Assembly: GCA_035533815.1 (NCBI GenBank)
Contig: DATLTB010000066.1
Span: 1 to 30,466, forward strand
Source: JANWKA01 sp035533815
Lineage (GTDB): Bacteria; Bacteroidota; Bacteroidia; Chitinophagales; Chitinophagaceae
DNA: 30,466 bases
Direction: 5' to 3'
Below the pieces are notes generated by a model, which worked only from the letters and a program-made list of their open reading frames with translations, did no database searches and was not told the DNA's origin. Within the stretch, counting starts at the first letter, position 1. The number at the start of each line of letters is the position of its first letter. Made by a program: the position numbers and the translations under genes. Positions 1 through 8,053 of this stretch are shown piece by piece.

Positions 1-1
1 T

Positions 2-1429
2 ATGAATTTCGAGAAGGCTGCCTATTTATACAAAAATGATAAAACTTTGCAGTTTTTGCGTGCGGAGCAGTTTCCCCTGCTGGTCAGCTTTTTCCATCTA
101 GCCTTTAAGCAACTTAACAGGATTCAATATAAACAGGCTGAATTATCCGGACTATTAGGTGATTTTCTTTATTCCCCTGAACTGAAGGTGCAGAAAGAAT
201 ATCAAAATGATTCCCTGGAATACCTGAGGCAATGGTCTGCCAAAGGATACTTGCGCCGCTATTACGATGCTGGAGACGACCCTATTTACGAACTCACCCC
301 AGCCACAGAAAATGTACTGAAACTTCTGGATGACCTGAACCGCCAGGAATTTGTAGGTACACAGAGCCGGTTATTGCACCTTTTCACCCTATTGAAGGAA
401 ATAGTGAATAAGACGAATGCCAATACAGTCGAACGCATCGAGGAAATGGAGTCAAAACAAAGATTACTTGGCCTGGAAATTGAAAAGGCTAAAAGAGGTA
501 TCTATGAAAAGCTGGATGATACCCATATTAAAGAGCTTTACCTGTTTGCTGATGAAACTTCCAGGCGCCTGCTTGCCGATTTCCGGCAGGTGGAACAAAA
601 TTTCCGTGAACTAGACCTTCAAACCCGGCAAACAATTGTTAAAAGTAGTCTTCCCAAAGGTAAACTTCTAGAAGATATATTCGGCCGGCAAGATTTCATG
701 TGGACCACTGATCAGGGGAAGAGCTTTAAAGCATTCTGGGAATTCCTCATGAGTCGTCAAATGCAGGAGGATCTGGAAAAAATGATCGCACATATCAATG
801 AATTACCCCCAATCAGGGAAGTCAAAAAGGATGATACCATTGATCGTATCAAAACGAACCTGGTAGAAGCCGGAAGTAAGGTAAACAGGACCAATGATAG
901 CCTAATTGAGCAATTGCGGAAATTTGTAGAATTAAAAAGCCTTGCCGAAAGCAGGCGAATCATGCATAGTATCGAACAAATAGAAACAATCCTGCTGGGC
1001 CTAAAGGATAATATGGATTTTCGAAAGCCTTTACTGGAAATCGGGAATTTATTCAAGGGAGTCCTGTTCATGGAACGGCCATTATTCCGCCCCCCCGTTA
1101 AAATAAGGTTTGATCCAGCCATAGCTGAATTGGGAATAGGCGAATCAGACACACGCTTATTGTTCGAACAATTTTATATTGACCTTGATCAGCTCAATTC
1201 CAATGTGAATAATTTATTAAAAGGAAAATCCCAGGTGGGTCTCACGGAAGTGCTTAGGTTTTACCGCCCAACCAAGGGCATGGCAGAGGTATTGGGATAT
1301 ATGCAAATTGCCACCAGAAGCCATAAACACTATATCCAAAATGAAACGCAGGAGCAAATAGAAGTAGAAAACATACAATCTGGGAAAATGTTTCAGGTAC
1401 AATTACCCCTAGTCATCTTTAATCGTTAA
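2..1429 (+). CDS. jetA: Wadjet protein JetA (DUF3375 family)
   Basis: First gene of a four-gene Wadjet operon. JetA is the kleisin-like subunit that bridges the heads of the SMC-like JetC and recruits JetB in a complex that recognises and cleaves circular plasmid DNA. The 475-residue length fits the DUF3375 family, and the N-terminal region (roughly residues 1-110) reads as a helical/winged-helix domain with the family's early pattern (YLYKND, FLRAEQFPLLVSFF). A long charged helical middle part follows. The ATG lies at the second base of the window, so an upstream start cannot be excluded and promoter and ribosome site are not visible. The stop is one base before the jetB start, so the two are translationally coupled. 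The assignment rests on order, sizes and the unmistakable JetC and JetD that follow; the kleisin role is family knowledge. Confidence 0.9.
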   Translation: MNFEKAAYLYKNDKTLQFLRAEQFPLLVSFFHLAFKQLNRIQYKQAELSGLLGDFLYSPELKVQKEYQNDSLEYLRQWSAKGYLRRYYDAGDDPIYELTPATENVLKLLDDLNRQEFVGTQSRLLHLFTLLKEIVNKTNANTVERIEEMESKQRLLGLEIEKAKRGIYEKLDDTHIKELYLFADETSRRLLADFRQVEQNFRELDLQTRQTIVKSSLPKGKLLEDIFGRQDFMWTTDQGKSFKAFWEFLMSRQMQEDLEKMIAHINELPPIREVKKDDTIDRIKTNLVEAGSKVNRTNDSLIEQLRKFVELKSLAESRRIMHSIEQIETILLGLKDNMDFRKPLLEIGNLFKGVLFMERPLFRPPVKIRFDPAIAELGIGESDTRLLFEQFYIDLDQLNSNVNNLLKGKSQVGLTEVLRFYRPTKGMAEVLGYMQIATRSHKHYIQNETQEQIEVENIQSGKMFQVQLPLVIFNR

Positions 1430-1430
1430 A

Positions 1431-1994
1431 ATGAATGAATATTCATTAAGCCTGATCTGGCTCCTGAAAGGGGTAGTTTACAGTTATCAGACGGATATAT
1501 GGGCCAATCTGTTACAGTACGAACTGGAATTAAAGAAATATTTCGCTCCCGCCGGCCTAGAACTGTATATTGATAAAAGTGAAGGCTATGGCTATCTCAG
1601 GCAGGTGGAATGGGAAGAAGCTGCAGGGCTGCCCAAGCTGGTGGAAAAACGTCAACTCAACTACCATGTTTCCCTTTTATGCCTCATGCTGAGGAAATTC
1701 CTACTGGAACACGATGCCGCCGGCGGATCTGTCCGGGCTGTTATTTCAGGACAGGAAATAGTGGATAGAATACGCATGTACTTACCAACCGGACCAGATG
1801 AAGCTGCTCAGGAAGACAAGATTTACACGGCAGTAAGGAAGGTCATTGATGAGGGATTTCTGCGAAAACTCGAGGGGGATGAAGACAGTTATGAAATACA
1901 TCGAATAATCAAAGGGTTCATAAATGCCGATGTGATAGATGAAACCCTGGCTACACTGCGAGCTTATACCGATGAAAAGAAAAATAATGTTTAG
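1431..1994 (+). CDS. jetB: Wadjet protein JetB (DUF4194 family)
   Basis: Small 187-residue protein between jetA and jetC, in the position and size of JetB, the KITE-like (MukE-like) accessory subunit of the Wadjet SMC complex. It has no catalytic motif, as expected. A region rich in predicted helices (residues about 75-150, including LLCLMLRKFLLEHD) matches a winged-helix DUF4194 fold, and the tail is acidic and lysine-rich. The start ATG follows the jetA stop after one base, and jetC begins 18 bases after the jetB stop, so it is plainly co-transcribed. KITE function is inferred from the family; the sequence shows only operon position, length and general composition. Confidence 0.88.
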   Translation: MNEYSLSLIWLLKGVVYSYQTDIWANLLQYELELKKYFAPAGLELYIDKSEGYGYLRQVEWEEAAGLPKLVEKRQLNYHVSLLCLMLRKFLLEHDAAGGSVRAVISGQEIVDRIRMYLPTGPDEAAQEDKIYTAVRKVIDEGFLRKLEGDEDSYEIHRIIKGFINADVIDETLATLRAYTDEKKNNV

Positions 1995-2012
1995 ACTCAG
2001 GTAAGTACATTA

Positions 2013-5000
2013 ATGATGGAAATTAGTTTTGATAAAGACAATGCTATTGCGGGATTCAGGCTGCATTATCTGGAAGTTCTCAACTGGGGTACTTTTCACC
2101 AGCAAATCTGGCGCATAGAGTCTAATGGCAGAAATGCCCTGCTTACCGGAGACATAGGTTCCGGAAAATCGACCCTGGTAGATGCGATAACCTGTTTACT
2201 GGTGCCGCATAACAAGATCGTTTTTAACAAAGCGGCAGGAGCTGAGAGCAAAGAACGAAGTCTTTTAAGCTATATACGGGGGGAGTATAAAAAAGAGCGA
2301 ACTGAACTGACCAGCACACCAAAGCAGATTTACCTGCGCTCAGACGAGCATACATTCAGTGTGATCATTGGCAATTTCTACAATGAGGGATATGATGAGC
2401 ATGTCTGCCTGGCGCAGATATTCTGGCTTAGGGACAACCGGCCAGAGAAATTACTGGTCATTGGCTCCAGGCCCCTGACGGTGAAACAACATCTTTCCGG
2501 ATTCACCGATGTGGCAGATTTAAAAAAACGACTGCGTAATACCCCCGGAGTGACCCTATTCGATGACCATTTCAATAAATACAGCGAGCATTTTCGCCAT
2601 CGCTTTGGAATGAACAGCGATAAGGCAGTCGACCTGTTCTATCAGACCGTATCTATGAAATCTGTAAGCAGCCTGACTGAATTTGTACGCGACCAAATGC
2701 TGGAAAGGACCGATATCAGGGAACAGACGAATATATTGCTTAAACGGTTCGAAGACCTGAAAATAGCGCACCAGGCTGTTGTGCATGCCCGGGAACAATA
2801 CCAGATACTGAAGCAATTGGTGGAAAATTCATTAGAATACACCAATACAGCAGGGGAAATCCGGACCATCGAAGATATGCTTGGTGTGGTCCCTTCCTGG
2901 TTTGCCTCTCAAAAACAGAAATTATTATCCGAAGCCATTGCGGAAAAAGAAAAGGAACTGGCTGGCGCCAATCAAAGCCTGATGGCCATCACAGATGAAT
3001 ATAACAGGCTGGATAACAGGAGATTTACACTTAAAAAGGATATTGACAATAACGGAGGCAGGAGATTGGAGCAAATCGGGGAAGAAATGATCCGCCATGA
3101 AATGATCAAAGGGGATAAAATGAAAAAATGGGACGAATATAATGCCATAGCCGTCAATTGTGGTTTATCGGCCATTGAAAACGAAACCAATTTCCTGGAT
3201 AATATCCATTTGGCTAATCTCTCCCTGGATAATTGCATGCACCAGGAAATTACATTACGGACCCAACGGGATAAGCTGGTTATAGAACAAAGGAAAAAAC
3301 AGACCGACCTGGCCACAGAAAAAACTGAACTAGAATCCCTGAGAGACAGAAAAACCCAGATCCCGGCTTTCCTGATCAGTTTGAGGGAACAATTGTGCGC
3401 AGATCTCCGGATTGCCCGGGAAGAACTGCCTTTTACCGGAGAACTATTAAAAATCCAAGAAGAAGAATCAAATTGGGAAGGTGCCATTGAACGGCTGCTG
3501 CATGAATTCAGTCTCAGCATGCTGGTTCCCCAGGTTTATTATGGCAGTATCCGCAGATATGTTAATGGTAATGTTCTGAGAAGCCCGGATGGACGCGGGA
3601 TAAAATTGAATTATTTCGAAGCGAATACAAACCCTTCAGGCAGCGTGCTGCGCCAACTTTCCGGTAACTCAGTGGTTTACAAATTGGAGATAAAACCAGA
3701 TACTCCTTTTTATCATTGGATTGAAAACCACCTGCATCGTTCTTATGGGGAATACGGCTGTGTCCCTGAGGAGGAATTTGGGGATATTGCCAATGGGATC
3801 ACCAGGCAAGGGCTGATCAAAAACGCGAAGATCCGTCATACCAAGGACGACAGGCGAAGCATACATGACCGCAAAAACTATGTTTTAGGCTGGTCTAATC
3901 TGGAAAAGATCAAACTGCTGGAAGAAACCGTTGCTTCCTTAAATCTAGATCTTAAAGGGCTGGAACACAAAATTTCTGACTTAGAGCACCTTCAAGACAA
4001 TAATCAACAGCAGAAAGAAGCCCTGGGGTTACTTTTACACATCAAAGAATATTCCTCCATGAACTGGAAATATGATGCAGATCTGATATACCGCCTGGCT
4101 AAGGAACAACATGAATTGCTGCAAAACAATGATCTGCTTCAAACACTCACCCGGCAATTGGAACAGGTCAATGCAGAAATGAATGCTGCAAAAAATGAAG
4201 AAACAACCAAAAACAGGGAGATTGGCAGGGCGAAAGAAAAACTGGAAGATTATGTCAGGCAAATGACCCATTGTACCGGGATTATAGAAAAGATAAGTGA
4301 AAATATCCTCACGCAACACACTCCATTGATTGAACAACGGATAGCAGGAAAGCCTTTGCGTTTAAATAATATCGATGACCAGCAGGAATATTTCAGGAAG
4401 CAATTCGAAGGGGATACCGGAGAATTAAAAAAAATGCGATACCGCCTGACCAGACTGACCGGCAATATCCAGGATAAAATGAGGGAGATCAAGGAGCATT
4501 CAAAAGCGGAGTATAGTGAACTGAGTACGGATATTGAAGCAATGTCGGAATATACCGGAAAATACGATCGATTGGTCAAAGAAGACCTTAAAAAACATGA
4601 ACAACGGTTCAAAGATGAATTAACCATGCACACCATCAATGGTATTGCGGTATTTAATAATCAGTTAGATAAACACGAAAAGGATATCAGGGAAAAAATC
4701 AGGCAAATCAACAAGCATCTGCATGAGATCATTTATGACAGCTTTCAGGAAACCTATATCACGATTCTGGCAGATTTATCCACTAATGCATCCATCCGGC
4801 AATTCAGGGAGGAATTGGCTAATTGCTACATGCCTTCCCTGTCCGGGGGTAAGGAGTTGTATAATGAAGAAAAATATGAACTCGTAAAAAAAATACTTGA
4901 CCGGATGGGGAGTGCAGAAACAGTGGATAAGGAATGGACCAATACTGTCACCGATGTCAGACAATGGTTTGATTTCAATGCCAGTGAACGTTATCTGGCG

Positions 5001-5396
5001 GATGATACTGAAAAGGAATTTTATGAGGGATCCGGCGGAAAGAGCGGGGGACAAAAGGAAAAATTAGCATACACCATTCTGGCTTCAGCCCTTGCCTATC
5101 AATTTGGCCTTCAGTTTGGGGAGAAAACAAGCCGCAGTTTCCGATTTGTTGTAATCGATGAAGCTTTTGGACGGGGAAGTGATGAAAGTACTAAATATGG
5201 ACTGGAATTATTCAAAAAGCTGAACCTCCAGCTATTGATTGTAACTCCGCTTCAAAAGACCCATGTCATTGAAAATCATGTGAATTCCTTCCATTTTATA
5301 AGTAATCGGGATGGAAATAATTCCCAGATTAACAGCCTCACTGCCGAACAATACTTCTTGGAAAAGAGCCGGAGGAATATTCAACTGGCGGGATGA
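2013..5396 (+). CDS. jetC: Wadjet SMC-like ATPase JetC
   Basis: SMC/MukB-like motor of the Wadjet complex (1127 residues), which is thought to extrude plasmid DNA loops and present them to the JetD nuclease. Head motifs are all present. Walker A is GDIGSGKST at residues 46-54 after the characteristic start LEVLNWGTF. An ABC signature-like stretch GGKSGGQKEK lies at about 1008-1017, and Walker B VVIDEAFGRG at about 1046-1055 with D1049 and catalytic E1050. Between the heads lie two long coiled-coil arms (about 270-470 and 620-960) around a non-coiled central part holding the hinge-like region (about 480-620). Two consecutive ATGs (2013 and 2016) make the exact start ambiguous by one residue. 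The stop overlaps the jetD start (ATGA at 5393-5396). No frameshift or missing motif was seen, so the motor looks functional. Confidence 0.95.
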   Translation: MMEISFDKDNAIAGFRLHYLEVLNWGTFHQQIWRIESNGRNALLTGDIGSGKSTLVDAITCLLVPHNKIVFNKAAGAESKERSLLSYIRGEYKKERTELTSTPKQIYLRSDEHTFSVIIGNFYNEGYDEHVCLAQIFWLRDNRPEKLLVIGSRPLTVKQHLSGFTDVADLKKRLRNTPGVTLFDDHFNKYSEHFRHRFGMNSDKAVDLFYQTVSMKSVSSLTEFVRDQMLERTDIREQTNILLKRFEDLKIAHQAVVHAREQYQILKQLVENSLEYTNTAGEIRTIEDMLGVVPSWFASQKQKLLSEAIAEKEKELAGANQSLMAITDEYNRLDNRRFTLKKDIDNNGGRRLEQIGEEMIRHEMIKGDKMKKWDEYNAIAVNCGLSAIENETNFLDNIHLANLSLDNCMHQEITLRTQRDKLVIEQRKKQTDLATEKTELESLRDRKTQIPAFLISLREQLCADLRIAREELPFTGELLKIQEEESNWEGAIERLLHEFSLSMLVPQVYYGSIRRYVNGNVLRSPDGRGIKLNYFEANTNPSGSVLRQLSGNSVVYKLEIKPDTPFYHWIENHLHRSYGEYGCVPEEEFGDIANGITRQGLIKNAKIRHTKDDRRSIHDRKNYVLGWSNLEKIKLLEETVASLNLDLKGLEHKISDLEHLQDNNQQQKEALGLLLHIKEYSSMNWKYDADLIYRLAKEQHELLQNNDLLQTLTRQLEQVNAEMNAAKNEETTKNREIGRAKEKLEDYVRQMTHCTGIIEKISENILTQHTPLIEQRIAGKPLRLNNIDDQQEYFRKQFEGDTGELKKMRYRLTRLTGNIQDKMREIKEHSKAEYSELSTDIEAMSEYTGKYDRLVKEDLKKHEQRFKDELTMHTINGIAVFNNQLDKHEKDIREKIRQINKHLHEIIYDSFQETYITILADLSTNASIRQFREELANCYMPSLSGGKELYNEEKYELVKKILDRMGSAETVDKEWTNTVTDVRQWFDFNASERYLADDTEKEFYEGSGGKSGGQKEKLAYTILASALAYQFGLQFGEKTSRSFRFVVIDEAFGRGSDESTKYGLELFKKLNLQLLIVTPLQKTHVIENHVNSFHFISNRDGNNSQINSLTAEQYFLEKSRRNIQLAG

Positions 5397-6580
5397 TTAC
5401 TCCTCAGCAAATATTGCAGCAGGTAAACAAATGGTGGATACCCTTACTTCAAAGCCATCTGGGGGGTAGCCCCTTCTTTCCCAGAACTATCGATCGGATC
5501 GGCAGGATCAGGTCGGGAAAGATCATGGAAAACTTTCAGGTCATTCAGGAAGAAGTCAGGGCCTTGTACGTTAATTCAAAATCGGAAATCGGTTATGGAT
5601 ATCAGGTCAACACTTCCCTCAATAAATTCAAAAGGCTGGGGACTCATGAACTTCCCACACAAATTAATTTTGAAACAGTTGAAGATTATGTCCTGTTCAC
5701 TGGCAAAAAGCGTGAATGGGAAAGGTTCAAAACAGATTCTGACCTGATATCCCGGGAATTGCCGCTATTGAAAGCATGGATGCACCAGTTCCCCGAAATG
5801 GTGATAAGCAACCATAATAAATGGAATGGCTTACTGAAAGTCTGTCAATACTTTTTAAAAACCCCGAAACCCCAAATGTATTTAAGACAATTACCCATTG
5901 AAGTGCATACAAAGTTCATCGAGGAGAACGAAACTGTCCTGCACTCATTGCTTGATTTTATACTGGGAGACTCCAATATCAGAGACAGGTCAGAAAAAAA
6001 TATCAGCAAAAGGTATTTCCTCTTATATGATGAACCGGTAATCCGCACCAGGATCCTGGATGATTCCATGAAGTTGCATGGAATAGCTGATTTCAGTATC
6101 CGGATATCAGATTTCTATCTCCATGAACCCCCGTGTTCCAATATCATAGTTGCTGAAAATAAAATGAATTTCCTGAGCATTCCATCCCTGCCTGGGGCAA
6201 TGGCTATTTGGAGCGGCGGTGGCTTTAATATCAGTTACCTGAAGGATGCCCATTGGTTAAAAAATAAAAAGATATTTTACTGGGGTGATCTTGACATCCA
6301 AGGGTTCCAGATCCTTCATCAAATGAGGACTTACTTTCCCCAAACCCAAAGTGTGATGATGGATAAGATGACTTTATTCAGGTTCAAAGCGGATTGTGTC
6401 CCAGGGGTGAAGAATTTCATCCTAAGCCTGGATTCACTGACTGAGGAGGAAATAAACCTATACCTGGACCTGAAGGAAAATAATTTAAGGCTGGAACAGG
6501 AAAGGATACCACAGGATTACGCCGAAAAAGCCTTGCGAAAGATCATTTCCATGGAGCATGTCGGGGGAGAAACATCCTAA
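5393..6580 (+). CDS. jetD: Wadjet nuclease subunit JetD (DUF3322/DUF2220, Toprim-like)
   Basis: DNA-cleaving subunit of Wadjet, 395 residues. The N-terminal two-thirds corresponds to DUF3322 and the C-terminal part to DUF2220, a topoisomerase VI subunit A-like fold with a Toprim active site. The Toprim signature is visible: acidic E255 in IIVAENKMNF, and the DxD pair D299 and D301 in YWGDLDIQGF, expected to bind the catalytic metal. The start codon overlaps the jetC stop by four bases (ATGA), typical of coupled translation, and it is the last gene of the operon. Length and motif set are normal for the family and nothing is truncated. Cleavage of circular plasmid DNA is established for characterised JetD proteins and inferred here. 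Confidence 0.94.
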   Translation: MITPQQILQQVNKWWIPLLQSHLGGSPFFPRTIDRIGRIRSGKIMENFQVIQEEVRALYVNSKSEIGYGYQVNTSLNKFKRLGTHELPTQINFETVEDYVLFTGKKREWERFKTDSDLISRELPLLKAWMHQFPEMVISNHNKWNGLLKVCQYFLKTPKPQMYLRQLPIEVHTKFIEENETVLHSLLDFILGDSNIRDRSEKNISKRYFLLYDEPVIRTRILDDSMKLHGIADFSIRISDFYLHEPPCSNIIVAENKMNFLSIPSLPGAMAIWSGGGFNISYLKDAHWLKNKKIFYWGDLDIQGFQILHQMRTYFPQTQSVMMDKMTLFRFKADCVPGVKNFILSLDSLTEEEINLYLDLKENNLRLEQERIPQDYAEKALRKIISMEHVGGETS

Positions 6581-7016
6581 TCCCGCCGGGTTGCCCCTAA
6601 TTTCAGTGTTCCAGGGCTGCCGAAAGCAGGCAAAGAAGTAATCGGGTAAGCTCCATAGCCCAAGTTCCCATCCGCATACTTTCCAAAGCGCCTTTTTCGG
6701 AAAGCAAACTCAGCCCCTGAGTAAGTAATGGATTAACAGGCTGATATACCGATAATTCCCTTCTTTTTCAGGTTGTTTGGGCGATTTTCCAGGCCTTGTT
6801 GGCCAGTTTATCCATTTCTGGCGCAGTTTTTGCCAATCAGACCATCCAGAGAGAAGAATCAATGGAGCAGCATATAAATGAATTGATTTAATGCCACAGT
6901 TTTAACGTAGGAACCCTATATATGAGCAAAGTGAATGGGGCCCATGACCTGAATCCGACAACTTAGACAACTTATTTTTCTACCTGTATTTAATAATCAA
7001 TGTAAAAACCAATTTT
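6581..7016. other. gene-free stretch after the Wadjet operon
   Basis: No credible gene here. An open frame on the + strand from about 6745 to 6891 reads as a hydrophobic then charged peptide ending EESMEQHINELI, but it begins right after a stop codon and has no usable start, so it is at most a remnant of a decayed gene. No clear terminator hairpin for jetD was seen. The last 60 bases are AT-rich and contain TATTTTTC (6974-6981), one mismatch from the Bacteroidota -7 box TAnnTTTG, without a matching -33 element. Confidence 0.5.
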
Positions 7017-7985
7017 ATGGCTGAAACAACCTATAATACCGACTCGAGCGCCAATACCGGGACAAACCAAGAAAAACCCCGAAGCAATAAAGGCCTGATT
7101 TATGCCATCCTGATCGCCGCACTGGCAGGTACCTGGGGTTACCTGATCTGGGATAAGACCCAGAACACCCAGGAAAAAAATCAATTACAGACCCAGGTGG
7201 TGACCGTGGATTCCGCCAAGACTGCCATTGAACAGCAATACAATGCGGCACTGGCCAGGCTTGACCTGCTGACTTCCTCCAATTCAAAAATGGACAGCCT
7301 GGTCAAAACCAAGGACAAGGATCTGTCCAGCCTGAAATACCGGATCCGGAGCATACTGGATCAAAAAAACCTGAATGCCCAGAAACTGGCTGAAGCGCAG
7401 GTGCTTATTGGTCAGTTGCAATCCAGCATTGATGGATATCAGGCTGAAGTGGAAAAACTTCAGGGCGAGAAAATCGTTTTGGTGTATCAAAGGGACTCTA
7501 TAAAGAATCAATATGATACCGTATATGCCCAGAACCAGAACCTGAATCAAAAGGTTTCCCTGGGTTCTGTACTGATTGCTTCCAATATCCGGATACTTCC
7601 GCTCCACCTCAAACATAACGGCAGGGAAGTGAATACCAATAAAGCCAAACGTGCTGACCTGATGAGGGTCACTTTTGACCTGGATGAAAACCGGATTTCA
7701 GACAGCGGGTCAAAGGATCTATATGTATGCATAACCGCTCCCGATGGCACCCCGCTCGCCGTTCAGGCATTGGGTTCCGGCCGGTTTACCCTGGCTGACG
7801 GTACGGAAAAACTCTATACCGCCAAAAAAACCATTGACTATGCTACCGGGCAGAAGCAAAATGTAAGTATTGACTGGAAGCAGAATTCGACGTTCAAACC
7901 AGGTGCCTATAAAGTGGAAATTTATGAAGCCGGTTACGAGATCGGTAATGGCAATGTGAGTATGAGGAAAGGCGGTTTTCTCTGA
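7017..7985 (+). CDS. membrane-anchored coiled-coil protein, unknown function
   Basis: I do not recognise this 322-residue protein. It has a short hydrophilic N-terminus, a single membrane helix at about residues 26-44 (GLIYAILIAALAGTWGYLIW), and a long heptad-like coiled coil at about 48-180 rich in Q, L, K and D. The C-terminal domain (about 182-322) is predicted to be mostly beta strand, with conserved-looking stretches such as VTFDLDENRISDSGSKDLYV and KPGAYKVEIYEAGYEIGNG. The topology suggests an inner-membrane anchor with the coiled coil and beta domain in the periplasm, probably oligomeric. It stands alone: a gene-free region lies upstream and a terminator hairpin immediately downstream (8015-8050), facing a convergent gene. 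ATG at 7017 is the first start in frame. Confidence 0.8.
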   Translation: MAETTYNTDSSANTGTNQEKPRSNKGLIYAILIAALAGTWGYLIWDKTQNTQEKNQLQTQVVTVDSAKTAIEQQYNAALARLDLLTSSNSKMDSLVKTKDKDLSSLKYRIRSILDQKNLNAQKLAEAQVLIGQLQSSIDGYQAEVEKLQGEKIVLVYQRDSIKNQYDTVYAQNQNLNQKVSLGSVLIASNIRILPLHLKHNGREVNTNKAKRADLMRVTFDLDENRISDSGSKDLYVCITAPDGTPLAVQALGSGRFTLADGTEKLYTAKKTIDYATGQKQNVSIDWKQNSTFKPGAYKVEIYEAGYEIGNGNVSMRKGGFL

Positions 7986-8014
7986 GAAGAACAGGTTTTC
8001 ACTCTATATATATC

Positions 8015-8050
8015 AACAAGGCGAAGCAGTTTGGGCTGCTTCGCCTTGTT
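8015..8050. terminator. bidirectional terminator hairpin
   Basis: Perfect 15-bp inverted repeat (AACAAGGCGAAGCAG / CTGCTTCGCCTTGTT) around a 6-base loop (TTTGGG). It sits between two converging genes, 30 bases after the stop at 7985 and 4 bases after the end of the minus-strand gene at 8054. The outer A/T bases provide a short T-rich end in both directions, so it can serve both transcripts. Confidence 0.85.
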
Positions 8051-8053
8051 ATT

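Noticed and set aside
2..6580. Calling the JetABCD operon a new system
   Set aside because: Gene order, sizes and motifs match the described Wadjet family; nothing extra or fused was seen within the four genes.
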